Below, piece after piece: positions 25,486 to 33,294 of a stretch of 63,798 nt of DNA. Position 1 is the stretch's first letter; every line of letters begins with the position of its first letter. The notes beneath the pieces are model-generated. The model was not told where the DNA came from, searched no databases, and saw only the letters and a program-made list of their open reading frames with translations. Made by a program: the position numbers and the translations under genes. This DNA comes from Myxococcales bacterium. Lineage in GTDB: Bacteria > Myxococcota_A > Polyangia > Fen-1088. The stretch lies in NCBI GenBank assembly GCA_025350815.1, contig JANXXE010000063.1, positions 1 to 63,798 on the forward strand, written 5' to 3'.

Positions 25486-28028
25486 GACGGCCGCACCCGG
25501 ATGCGCGTGGAGGTTTCGCTGTTGAGCGCCCGGAGGGAGCCGCGCACCGGGGGATCAGTTCGGGTGGCGTGCAACCGGATGGTTCGCGTCCCGCCCGGCG
25601 CCAGATGGAAATAGTTGTCCGACGGGCGCAGATCGCCGGCGTCGATCGCGATCGCCTGGGCAAAGCGCCGCGAGCGCACAGTCAGGGCGTAGCCACCGTC
25701 GACCGATGCCACGGCCTCGGCCTCCATTCCCACGTCGGCCTCACGCTGCGCGGGAAGGCCTGCGGGAAAGTGAAAGGCCTCGCCCAGTGTTTCCCCGGTC
25801 GCTGACAACAGCGTTGCGACGGTCAGCTCGTGTGCCGGCGGGCCGAATCGATATGCGCGCGTTATATCGACGAAGCCGTCCAGCAACGCCGCCGCCGTCA
25901 GGGTGATGCCCCCCCGGGGCGCCACCTGAACCGGTGTCTCAACGTGCGCGACCGTTGTCTCGCCCCGCCCGTACAGAGCCAGACGCAGTCGTGCGGCGAT
26001 CGGCGCGGCCGTGTCATTTACGACGTGCACGGACACGCCATTGAGGCCTTCGTCTGAAAAGAAGACTGTCACAGGTGCCAGAATCCGGCGCAGGTAGTGA
26101 TAGGCCGCCTTCGGCCACCCGGTTGCATCCACCACGCCCCATCCGGCCCCCGGCCACAGGTCGCGCAGGAAGTACACCAGCGCGCCCCGGCACGTCGACC
26201 CTGGCCTGCGCCATTCGGCGAAGGCGGCGGCCATGACCTCGCCTGTGACCACACGACCAAGCGCCAGGTATCGCTCATGATCCGTCGCGCGCAGTTCCAG
26301 GGGATCGACACCGAACAGCAAGCGCAAGTAGTGATCCCGTATGTCGTCGAAATCCCAGCCAGCGCCCAGATCGCGGGGCACACGCGCTTTCCACGCCGGC
26401 TGGTGCACGCGCAGGGCTGTGCCGTCGGGCGACACCAAACTCAATGTGCGCTCGTCCGGAATGTTGGCGAATCCCAGGCACTCGGAGGCAAAGCGGACAT
26501 TCGAGCGGCGCGCGTCGTCCATTGATCGACGGTAGGCACCGACGCCGTAGTATGAACTGGTCCCGACGTCGACCTGATGGGGGAAGTCGCCGCCGCTGGC
26601 GCTCGATGGCCAGTAGGGGACGTCGGGGCACGTCCGCGCGCACAGGGCCGGGAACTCGCTGCGGAATACAGGTCGGTTCCAGTCGGCGCGCGGGGCGCCC
26701 CACATGGCGGCCTGTTGCTCGCCCTCGCTGTCGCCGCAAAGCAGGGCCAGCGACGGATGCGCGCGCAAGCGCTCAAGGGTCTGTGTGACTTCCCTGAGGG
26801 CGGACGCTGTCCAGTCGCTGTCCCCTTCTGGGTAGTCCATGTTGGCGAACATGAAATCTTGCCACACGAGAATGCCCAACTCGTCGCACAGTTCGTGAAA
26901 GTCCGCGCATTCGTAAACCAGTGGCCCGCCCACGCGCAGCATGTTCATCCCGGCATCGCGCACCATCTGCAAGGCCTCGTGGTAGGCCGCACGCGGCGAG
27001 GACAGCGTCACCACGTCGAGCGGCGTCCAGCACGCGCCCCGGCAGAAAATGGGCACGCCGTTGACGGCGATACCGAAGGACGGATCATCCGGCGTGGGCC
27101 GGTGCAAGTCGACGGTCCTGAATCCGACGCGTCCCGCTGGCAGGTCGATCGGGCCGGTGGCGGCGTCGACGGCGACCGATACACGGTACAAAGGCTGGTC
27201 CCCGTGGCTGTGCGGCCACCACAGGGCGACCTGCGGGACGACAACCGTCCCCGTCAACAACACTGTCCCGTCGCTTTGTCGCTGGGTGCGCAGGGGTTGT
27301 GTATGGATTCCATCGGGCCCGGCCACAGTGGCGCTTGCGCCGTCGACTGTCCCCGCGGCAGCCGGCTGCAGCGTGGCGGTCAGTTCCAGTGTGCCGTCGG
27401 TGCCGCTGACACGCGGGCGCAGGTTGATACCCGCCAGGGACGGGCGGGAACGGTATTCCAGGCGGATGTCGCGCCACGGGCCCACTGGCGCTGCCGGGGG
27501 CGACCAGCCGGGCGTGCGACCAAGAAGGGTGGTGCGGAACCAGCGCAACTGCTGGTGCTCGACCATGGGTGCACGCCAGCGTGGGCGTGGGCGTCGGATC
27601 GCCAGCAGGGGATCGAGGGCCTTGAAGCGAATGCACAGTTCGTTGCTGGAGCCCCGTCGCAGGGCCGCGGTCACGTCGACCTCGTGGGCGACGAACATGT
27701 TCTCCGAATGCAGGACAGCCCGCCCGTTGAGCCACACGTCCGCCACGGTTGCGAGACCGTCCAGGCACAGCACGGCGGGCCCGTCGGTCGTCGCGGCTAG
27801 GAAGCGGCAGCGGTACCACCAGTCGCTGCCATCAAAGCGTCGGGGTGGCCCGTCCCACGTCCACTGCCCGGCGGCGCGCAGGGCGTCGGCCACCGTCCCT
27901 GGCACGGATGCCGGAATCCACGCCGAATCAGCGACGGCCAGCGCCCCTGGATCGACCGCCTGGCCGGGGTCTGTGGCGCACACCTGCCAGCCGTTTGCGA
28001 GGTGCTCGAACAACGGCGCCTCAGCCAC
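25482..28028 (-). CDS. GH2-family glycoside hydrolase, beta-mannosidase-like
   Basis: An 848-residue protein with the order of beta-mannosidases: sugar-binding domain (about 1-190; VPGTVADALRAAGQ, DWWYRCRF, VWLNGRAV), immunoglobulin-like domain (VGPWRDIRLE) and a TIM barrel (about 300-600), then C-terminal sandwich domains. The expected catalytic acid/base lies in CGDSEGEQQ near residue 425, where canonical enzymes have Asn before the Glu; here Ser is in that place. A nucleophile Glu is plausible in FASECLG. No signal peptide is evident, so it acts in the cytoplasm or is exported by another route. It overlaps both neighbours by a few bases within the operon, which points to a sugar substrate in the pathway, perhaps editing a glycan precursor. 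Confidence 0.85.
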   Translation of the reverse strand: MAEAPLFEHLANGWQVCATDPGQAVDPGALAVADSAWIPASVPGTVADALRAAGQWTWDGPPRRFDGSDWWYRCRFLAATTDGPAVLCLDGLATVADVWLNGRAVLHSENMFVAHEVDVTAALRRGSSNELCIRFKALDPLLAIRRPRPRWRAPMVEHQQLRWFRTTLLGRTPGWSPPAAPVGPWRDIRLEYRSRPSLAGINLRPRVSGTDGTLELTATLQPAAAGTVDGASATVAGPDGIHTQPLRTQRQSDGTVLLTGTVVVPQVALWWPHSHGDQPLYRVSVAVDAATGPIDLPAGRVGFRTVDLHRPTPDDPSFGIAVNGVPIFCRGACWTPLDVVTLSSPRAAYHEALQMVRDAGMNMLRVGGPLVYECADFHELCDELGILVWQDFMFANMDYPEGDSDWTASALREVTQTLERLRAHPSLALLCGDSEGEQQAAMWGAPRADWNRPVFRSEFPALCARTCPDVPYWPSSASGGDFPHQVDVGTSSYYGVGAYRRSMDDARRSNVRFASECLGFANIPDERTLSLVSPDGTALRVHQPAWKARVPRDLGAGWDFDDIRDHYLRLLFGVDPLELRATDHERYLALGRVVTGEVMAAAFAEWRRPGSTCRGALVYFLRDLWPGAGWGVVDATGWPKAAYHYLRRILAPVTVFFSDEGLNGVSVHVVNDTAAPIAARLRLALYGRGETTVAHVETPVQVAPRGGITLTAAALLDGFVDITRAYRFGPPAHELTVATLLSATGETLGEAFHFPAGLPAQREADVGMEAEAVASVDGGYALTVRSRRFAQAIAIDAGDLRPSDNYFHLAPGGTRTIRLHATRTDPPVRGSLRALNSETSTRIRVRPS

Positions 28029-28263
28029 CCGCGGTCAGTTGCTCCACGGCGGCGCGGATCGCGGCGATGCTCTCGAAGACGCTGCGTTTGAGCATGCTGT
28101 CGGGGAATTCAATGTTGAAGGTCCCCTCGATGGCCAGCATGACATTGACGCTGGCGTGGGAGGTCATCCCCGCCTGGTACAGATCGGCGTCTTCGGGCAG
28201 CGTGGCCGCGTCCTTCGACAGGCGGCCGTGTTCCTTCAGGATGTTCCGTATGCGTTCGGTCAT
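28021..28263 (-). CDS. Small acyl/aminoacyl carrier protein
   Basis: An 80-residue carrier protein. The phosphopantetheine attachment serine is S35 in AGMTSHASVNVML, where typical acyl carrier proteins have a D-S pair and here T-S. Predicted four-helix fold with acidic surface. The GMTS form of the motif is what I know from the carrier partners of amino acid:[carrier protein] ligases, and the ligase is three genes upstream. The 4-base overlap with the phosphopantetheinyl transferase gene and overlap with the GH2 gene show tight coupling. It probably receives an amino acid on its pantetheine arm. Confidence 0.87.
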   Translation of the reverse strand: MTERIRNILKEHGRLSKDAATLPEDADLYQAGMTSHASVNVMLAIEGTFNIEFPDSMLKRSVFESIAAIRAAVEQLTAGG

Positions 28264-28679
28264 GGCGGCGAGTCGACACTTTCCTGTTTTTTGCCCGCGA
28301 GCGCCACCACCATCGCGATCGCGTAGTCACCTTCGTGGCTGAGACTGACGGACCAGGAACCGAGGTGCGCGGCGTCCGCGTGCCCGCGGGCGGCCCCGTG
28401 CAGGGTCAGGCTGCACGCACCCGAGGCAGAACGGCGGACCTCGACGCCCCTCGGATCAAGACCGCCGTCGGCAACACCCAGTGCCTTGAAGGTCGCTTCC
28501 TTGGCCGCCATGCGTGCCGCGAACCGACCGGGGGCGGTGGCCGGGTCGGTGCCGCAGTAGCGGATTTCGTCGTCGGTGAAAAGGCGCCGCGTGAAGGCTT
28601 CGCCAAAGCGATCGATGGAATTCGCCACCTGACTTATCTGGACGAGATCCACTCCGATACGCAAGGGCCCGGCTGCCAC
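28260..28679 (-). CDS. AcpS-type 4'-phosphopantetheinyl transferase
   Basis: A 139-residue protein if read from GTG at 28679 (a TTG at 28688 is an alternative; the longer frame from 28742 overlaps the DUF1839 gene). The family marks are visible: IGVDLVQISQVANSI with the metal-binding Asp, RLFTDDEIRYC, and RFAARMAAKEATFKALG with the catalytic Glu-Ala-x-x-Lys. SVSLSHEGDYAIAMV closes the fold. It loads the CoA-derived phosphopantetheine arm on a carrier protein; the carrier protein gene directly follows with a 4-base overlap and is the obvious target. This looks like a dedicated, not the housekeeping, AcpS. Confidence 0.88.
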   Translation of the reverse strand: MAAGPLRIGVDLVQISQVANSIDRFGEAFTRRLFTDDEIRYCGTDPATAPGRFAARMAAKEATFKALGVADGGLDPRGVEVRRSASGACSLTLHGAARGHADAAHLGSWSVSLSHEGDYAIAMVVALAGKKQESVDSPP

Positions 28680-28684
28680 GTCCG

Positions 28685-29713
28685 TCAAATCTCTGCGCCC
28701 CCGGCGTACCGGGCGAGCAATACATTCATGCCCCGCTCCCACGCAAGCGCCATCTCATCAAAGTGCGGCCCGAAGTCGACCGTTCGCTTGCCCATCACCG
28801 TTCGTGCGGCCTTGAGGATCAAGGTCTTCGCCGACGTTGAGATCGCCCCGAAGGCCGCGATCGCGGGATCCAAATCCTCGTCGCCCTCGGACCGCAGCCA
28901 CTCCAGATACTGCGCCGCCACCTCGAACGCCGCCCCCAACTGCCGCACGGTCGCGAAGGCGTAGGCGTGGTAGGTCGCCAGCCCCTGTTCCTGCAGATGG
29001 GGGATGTCCTGCGTGAATTGCTGGCAGAACGCCGCGATTGGGTTGCGCGCGGGCAGCCGTCGCAGATGCCGGGTCAGCAGCCTGCGCGAGTGCGCCGCCA
29101 ACGCCGGCGTCGGCAATCTTTTCAAACGGTCGATGCGGATGAGTTCGGCAAACAGCGGCATGAAGGTCGGGTCGGGCGCCGCGCCCAGTCGGAACAGGTG
29201 GCTGAAGTCGTCGCCCTCAAGTGTGTAGTACCCGGCGTTGTGAAAATAGCCGAGGCGCCGCTGTTCCACATCGACGTCCTGAATGACGATGGTGGTCTTC
29301 GTGTGTTGTGTGCGGTAGTCGGTGCCCCGCGTGTCGGGCAAGAAGAACGCATCCGCCTCCGTGCTGACTAACTTGCCTGCCGCCAGGTGGGTGAGCGACT
29401 GGTCGAGGATGGGTCGCCAGACGTTGAGCTCTTGTACGTCGATGCCGTACAGATCCCACAGGTCGGCCGCGGGTGGCTTGAAGAAGGTCCACTGGTCGGT
29501 TTCAAAATCGACGGCCAGTGTGAACGGCAACATGGCCAGGGGTTCCAGCCCCAGCGCGTGCACGACTTCGATCCAGATGTCGACGTAGCAGTTCTTTTCG
29601 ATCCAGGCGCGATCGTCGGCGTGCAGCGCGTGGCGCCGATAGGTGGCGGGATCCAGCGACAGGACCGCCGCGCGGCTCACGGCCACAGTTGCTCGCGCAC
29701 CGTTTTGGGCCAC
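28685..29713 (-). CDS. DUF1839-family protein
   Basis: A 342-residue protein of the DUF1839 family, known mainly as a genomic companion of amino acid:[carrier protein] ligases. Conserved-looking stretches are ALHADDRAWIEKNCYVDIW near residue 30, DFETDQWTFFKPP near 75, ADAFFLPDTRGTDYRT near 122 and YFHNAGYYTLEGDDF near 155. Residues 122-135 plus the paired Asp residues hint at an enzyme or a transferase acceptor fold, but no catalytic role is established. It overlaps the ligase gene by 37 bases. A role in moving the amino acid from the carrier to its acceptor is a fair guess from context. Confidence 0.85.
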   Translation of the reverse strand: MAQNGARATVAVSRAAVLSLDPATYRRHALHADDRAWIEKNCYVDIWIEVVHALGLEPLAMLPFTLAVDFETDQWTFFKPPAADLWDLYGIDVQELNVWRPILDQSLTHLAAGKLVSTEADAFFLPDTRGTDYRTQHTKTTIVIQDVDVEQRRLGYFHNAGYYTLEGDDFSHLFRLGAAPDPTFMPLFAELIRIDRLKRLPTPALAAHSRRLLTRHLRRLPARNPIAAFCQQFTQDIPHLQEQGLATYHAYAFATVRQLGAAFEVAAQYLEWLRSEGDEDLDPAIAAFGAISTSAKTLILKAARTVMGKRTVDFGPHFDEMALAWERGMNVLLARYAGGAEI

Positions 29714-30606
29714 TGCGATGGCACGAAACCGTGCGTCTTGAACAGCGCCATCACCACGCGTTCAAGGCCGAAACCCAAGCAGGCCGTGTGCGCCACCTCG
29801 CCCGAGGGCAGCTTGATGCCGAAGATTTTCCCGAAATGGTCCTGGTGGTAGTTGAATGAACAGACGGCGGTCGGCTTTTCGCGCGAGATAACCGGGATCA
29901 ACACCTCGAACTTCAGTTTCTGGTCCTTCTGCCCCTTTGCCAGCATGCGCCCGCCGCGGCCGAAGAACGGGTCGGTCGCCACGTCCGCCTGCGCGGGAAG
30001 CTCCAGCGCGCGCAGCAAGTCCACGCCCCGTTGCAGCCACATGTCGCGCCAGGTGACCACCATGTCCGGCGTACCCACGCGCACAAACTCGCGCACGCGG
30101 AATGCCTGCATGCGCGTGGGTTCTGGCGAGGGTTCGTGCCGAAACACCCAGTTCTGCATGTCGACAAGGCGGCCGTCGGCCGGAACCACGCCGGTGAAGC
30201 TGGGGTAGACCGGATAACACGCCGCCGGAATCAGGACGACGTCTGTCATCCCCTGTAGATGCGCCCAGGGTTTGTCCTCGTGAAGGCACGACTGCAATTC
30301 CAGGTGATGCGCCTCCGTGCCGAAAAAACTGAAGACCGTGCCGGCGAGCTGGGGGAAGGAATCCAAAAACTCGCTGTCCTGCAATACCTTGCGATTGAGG
30401 ATCGGGGGGAACAGCATCTTTTCGGCGCCGTCGTCGCGGGCCACCCGTGTCACGGCGTCGTCGAAGCGCGCCAGGACATCCTCGAATACGTGGTTGCGGC
30501 CGAACGCGCCGGGCACGCCGACCGGGATGATCAGTTTGTGTCGGACCAGCTCGTCGTGAAACTTTGCCGGATCGAAATCGTCGAGACGGGTGTTGGATGA
30601 CGTCAT
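29677..30606 (-). CDS. Amino acid:[carrier protein] ligase (SerRS-like class II synthetase homologue)
   Basis: A 309-residue enzyme like the catalytic core of atypical seryl-tRNA synthetases but without the tRNA-binding arm. Class II motif 2 is WVFRHEPSPEPTRMQAFRVRE (residues about 153-173, quoted only as FRHEPSPEPTRMQ) and motif 3 is CLGFGLERVVMALF (276-289). C130, E173 and C276 are placed to be the zinc ligands that bind the amino acid amino group in this family. Studied homologues adenylate Gly or Ala and pass it to the pantetheine of a small carrier protein. Both the carrier and its phosphopantetheinyl transferase are in the same operon. The gene begins 4 bp after the dehydrogenase stop. 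Confidence 0.92.
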   Translation of the reverse strand: MTSSNTRLDDFDPAKFHDELVRHKLIIPVGVPGAFGRNHVFEDVLARFDDAVTRVARDDGAEKMLFPPILNRKVLQDSEFLDSFPQLAGTVFSFFGTEAHHLELQSCLHEDKPWAHLQGMTDVVLIPAACYPVYPSFTGVVPADGRLVDMQNWVFRHEPSPEPTRMQAFRVREFVRVGTPDMVVTWRDMWLQRGVDLLRALELPAQADVATDPFFGRGGRMLAKGQKDQKLKFEVLIPVISREKPTAVCSFNYHQDHFGKIFGIKLPSGEVAHTACLGFGLERVVMALFKTHGFVPSQWPKTVREQLWP

Positions 30607-30610
30607 GGAA

Positions 30611-31765
30611 TCATCTGTTCTTGAAGACCATCAGCATCGATGCGTTCTTGGCGTAGATGCGGTCGTTGCCAATCATCAGGGCGGCCGAGTGGGCGTCGCG
30701 CAACTGTCGCCCCAGACTGAAGTCCGAGTCGTTCTTGTATCCCATGATCCCGCAAATCAAGAGCGCCTTGTGTACGATCTCGGCGACCAACTCGGAGCAC
30801 GAGATCTTCAGGTTGTTCATCTTCAGCGCGAAACCCATCGTCAGCAGGGCCTCGTTGCCCTCGGGTGACTTCAGCAGGGTGTCGCATTCCGCGGTCACGT
30901 CGTGCACGTTGGCGCGCATCGATTGCAGCTTCGCCGACAGTTCGGCGAGACGCAACGCAGTTGGTGGCAACTGTCCCGGTTTCTGGCGGGCCTGCGCCGA
31001 TACGAAGGCGCTGGCGCGTGCGACTGCATCCGCGGCAATGCCCAGCCACACGCCCGACCACAGGATATGTGAGAACGGCACCATCGTCTGGCTGGAAGAA
31101 TCGGCGAACGAGCCGGGCACGATCTGTTCCTCCGCTCCGGAGGACAGCATCTTGAATCCGGGGCTGCACGTTCCGCGCATGCCCAATGTGTCCCACGACG
31201 TCGTCTGCGCGATCGTGTAGTCAGTCTTGCGAAGAAGCACCAGAACCTGATCCCCGCCCGGGGCTTCGGGATCCCGACGAGCGGTTACCAGCAACGCGTC
31301 AGCGTGCTGGCCGTAGGAAATCGTCGTGGCGTCTTTGTTCAGGGTGAACCGGCCGCCCGCACGTTCGACCGCGCATACGCTTGTTCGGGTGTCACCGCCC
31401 ACGCCGACCTCGGACGTGACCGAAGCGATCAGTCCCTGGTCCCGTGCGAGATCTTGCAAGTACTGCCGAAAGAAGGGGGACGTCAGACCGTGGCGCACGA
31501 GACACGCGACCTGAATCTGGTGCATGGCGAACACCATCCCGGTCGAAGCACACTGCTGCGACAGGGCCGTGCACATCGCCGCCAGATCCGCGATGCCGCA
31601 GCCCAGACCGCCGAGATCCCGCGGCACGAAGGTGGCCAGTAGGCGTTCTTCCCGAAGTGCGTCCAGCGCCTCGCGGGGGAACCGCGCCTTGGCGTCGACA
31701 TCGGCGGCATGTGGTGCGGCCACGCGGGCGGCTATGCGTTGCACACGGTCCAGCGGATCGTTCAC
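30611..31765 (-). CDS. Acyl-CoA dehydrogenase family flavoprotein
   Basis: A 384-residue FAD-dependent dehydrogenase of the acyl-CoA dehydrogenase fold: N-terminal helical domain (PRDLGGLGCGIADLAAMC), central beta domain (GLIASVTSEVGVG, FTLNKDATTISYG), and C-terminal four-helix domain (LQSMRANVHDVTAECD, ELVAEIVHKALLICGIMGY, YKNDSDFSLGRQLRDAH). It is first in the operon with the amino acid:carrier ligase. Members of this fold oxidise aminoacyl groups on carrier proteins in natural-product paths (prolyl-carrier oxidation is the known case), so an aminoacyl-carrier substrate fits better than fatty acyl-CoA. The catalytic base was not confirmed. Note no electron-transfer flavoprotein gene beside it. 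Confidence 0.88.
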   Translation of the reverse strand: MNDPLDRVQRIAARVAAPHAADVDAKARFPREALDALREERLLATFVPRDLGGLGCGIADLAAMCTALSQQCASTGMVFAMHQIQVACLVRHGLTSPFFRQYLQDLARDQGLIASVTSEVGVGGDTRTSVCAVERAGGRFTLNKDATTISYGQHADALLVTARRDPEAPGGDQVLVLLRKTDYTIAQTTSWDTLGMRGTCSPGFKMLSSGAEEQIVPGSFADSSSQTMVPFSHILWSGVWLGIAADAVARASAFVSAQARQKPGQLPPTALRLAELSAKLQSMRANVHDVTAECDTLLKSPEGNEALLTMGFALKMNNLKISCSELVAEIVHKALLICGIMGYKNDSDFSLGRQLRDAHSAALMIGNDRIYAKNASMLMVFKNR

Positions 31766-31799
31766 GGGGACACTATACGGCAGGGCCGCTCGGCTCGCC

Positions 31800-32015
31800 C
31801 TAGTTCAGGTGTTCGGCGCGGAAGCGTTCAACGTCTTCGAGGTCGACGTCGATGTCGGTTTCGCAGTCGGTGCACTTGACCAAAGGGGGGCGCGCCCCCA
31901 CGAACACCGTGGGCATTCCGCAGGTCGGGCAGATCACGCCGTCGTAGACGTTGCCGGCCCGAAGGGATTGCGCCTTCTTGGTGTCGATGAGGAGACGGTG
32001 TGTTCGTCTATTCAC
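31800..32015 (-). CDS. Small zinc-ribbon-like protein
   Basis: A 71-residue protein with two Cys pairs (CPTC near residue 30 and CTDC near 48) that form a likely zinc ribbon, followed by an acidic helix (DIDVDLEDVERFRAEHLN). The start is GTG at 32015; no good ribosome site is visible. It lies 34 bp upstream of the acyl-CoA dehydrogenase and could be the first gene of that operon, or independent. Function unknown; zinc ribbons of this size often bind RNA or partner proteins. Confidence 0.65.
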   Translation of the reverse strand: MNRRTHRLLIDTKKAQSLRAGNVYDGVICPTCGMPTVFVGARPPLVKCTDCETDIDVDLEDVERFRAEHLN

Positions 32016-32102
32016 TTACTGTTTGTCGGCGGGTTGGGGATTTTCCTGAACCGCGGCGGCACGCGCGTCTTTGCGCCTTTCGGACCACTGCACAAAGAGA
32101 AA

Positions 32103-32126
32103 CGGCGCCGGATTGCTCCGACGCCG
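32103..32126 (-). terminator. Rho-independent terminator with GCAA loop
   Basis: On the minus strand a 10-bp GC-rich stem (CGGCGTCGGA paired with TCCGGCGCCG, one G-T pair) is closed by a GCAA tetraloop and followed by TTTCTCTTT. This is a good intrinsic terminator for minus-strand transcription. It lies 375 bases past the rnhB stop but only 7 bases past the stop of the small ORF at 32134-32349, so it may end either transcript. Confidence 0.7.
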
Positions 32127-32133
32127 CATTCGT

Positions 32134-32349
32134 TCATCCTACCCGCCGCCGCCCAGCCACCACCTGACCCGCCGCCTCTAGCGTTCTGTCCTCCCCCGCC
32201 TCCCGCTTCAACCATTTTCCCGACGACGCCCGCCCTGACACCCTTTCCTTGCCGTCCTCCCCATCTCTGTCTTCCCCATCTCTGTCTTCCCCATCTCCGT
32301 CCTCCCCTTCGTCGCCGGTCGCCGCCCGCCGCCGCCCGTCACCCGCCAC
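32134..32349 (-). CDS. Possible small protein with acidic/basic repeats
   Basis: A 71-residue open frame from GTG at 32349. Its middle is repetitive (DGEDRDGEDRDGEDG), encoded by the purine-rich tandem repeat, and its ends are Arg-rich. Support for it is the terminator hairpin just 7 bases after the stop. Against it, the sequence is low-complexity and GTG is a weak start. It may instead be a purine-rich untranslated RNA. Confidence 0.3.
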   Translation of the reverse strand: MAGDGRRRAATGDEGEDGDGEDRDGEDRDGEDGKERVSGRASSGKWLKREAGEDRTLEAAGQVVAGRRRVG

Positions 32350-32500
32350 TCATTTGCACCACCGCAACCTCCACTTTCAGAACGCTCAACAGTCTACGGA
32401 CCTGGATCAAGAACGCTCGGATTTTCTGCCCGGTGCCGTCACTTTTGGGCGTGTGAGTAGCAAGGCAGACCACAGTACTCACATCGCCGCATGTGCGGAC

Positions 32501-33196
32501 TTAGAACAAAGTCATCTGTTGCGCGGGCGCCGTGCCGACGCGAAAAAGCGTTGCGCTGGTGCGCCAGCCCCAACTTGCCCGCACTTCAGGAGGAAGCTCA
32601 CCAAATTTTTCCAGGAAGTTGTTCACCCAGCTTTGCGATCCCTCGCCGTAGCCGGCGCCCGCGATCGGCCCGTGCGTCGCAAGGTATCGCTGCTCGACGC
32701 AGGCAAAAAGTTCGTCCCGCCGAACCTTGGCGCACACACTGGCCGCAGCGACGGCCACGTGAATTGATTCGCCGCCGTCGTGCGCTTCCAGTTGCGGATA
32801 GACCGCCTTCAGGGGCGCAAACAGCGTCGCGCCGTCGGCCACGATGCGGGCGCACTGTGGGCCACGTCGGATGAGACAAACGGCGCGCTCGCGTTCGAGC
32901 ACGTTCAATCGCCGCCGCGCGACGTAGTTGTCGATGGTGGCGACGTCGCACACCTCGACGGCGACGAAGGTCGCGGCGCGTTCGATTTCCACGACCAGCG
33001 CCACCCGACGGGCGTGGGCCTGGACGCCGCTGCCAAAGGCCTTTGAATCCGTGACGCCGAGGGCGGTCAGGTGCGCGCTGGCCGTGGGGTCCAGGGCAAC
33101 GGCGGCCAGCACCATGGGACCGAGCGCCGGCCCCCGTCCCGCTTCGTCGATTCCCAGGACGAGATCCCGCTGATGCACACCGGTCGCGTTGTTCAT
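32501..33196 (-). CDS. rnhB: Ribonuclease HII
   Basis: A 231-residue enzyme that cleaves RNA in RNA/DNA hybrids and removes single ribonucleotides from DNA. The N-terminal LGIDEAGRGPALGPMV carries the metal-binding Asp-Glu pair; VTDSKAFGSG and IVADGATLF supply further segments, and AVAAASVCAKVRRDELF is the usual helix with the fourth acidic region. The start is put at ATG 33196 because the upstream open frame to 33481 runs into the hisD promoter and has no homology-like sequence. The central segment is shorter and more divergent than in the E. coli enzyme. It is divergent from hisD. Confidence 0.88.
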   Translation of the reverse strand: MNNATGVHQRDLVLGIDEAGRGPALGPMVLAAVALDPTASAHLTALGVTDSKAFGSGVQAHARRVALVVEIERAATFVAVEVCDVATIDNYVARRRLNVLERERAVCLIRRGPQCARIVADGATLFAPLKAVYPQLEAHDGGESIHVAVAAASVCAKVRRDELFACVEQRYLATHGPIAGAGYGEGSQSWVNNFLEKFGELPPEVRASWGWRTSATLFRVGTAPAQQMTLF

Positions 33197-33294
33197 GGCC
33201 AGTGGCCCGGCATCATATACAGCCGGGCGCCCGGGGCCCCGGAATCGCCCGGCCCCTTTGAATCGGCACAAAGGCGCGGCAAAGTAGCGGCACC

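Larger units (their letters stand above)
32016..32500. other. 485-bp stretch with no confident gene; low-complexity pyrimidine tract
   Basis: Between the zinc-ribbon gene and rnhB. Bases about 32150-32345 of the plus strand are strongly C/T-rich, with a 15-base unit CCCCATCTCTGTCTT repeated in tandem around 32258-32300. A terminator-like hairpin (32103-32126) and a possible small acidic-repeat ORF (32134-32349, minus) are listed separately. Bases 32350-32500 show nothing recognisable. Confidence 0.8.

Noticed and set aside
32012-32215. 67-codon minus-strand ORF overlapping the zinc-ribbon start
   Set aside because: Its Gly/Pro-rich translation, antisense pyrimidine tract and lack of ribosome site argue against it, and the terminator at 32103-32126 falls inside it.
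32253-32305. Tandem 15-base units as a CRISPR array
   Set aside because: The units are directly abutting with no spacers, are low-complexity C/T-rich and no cas genes are near.
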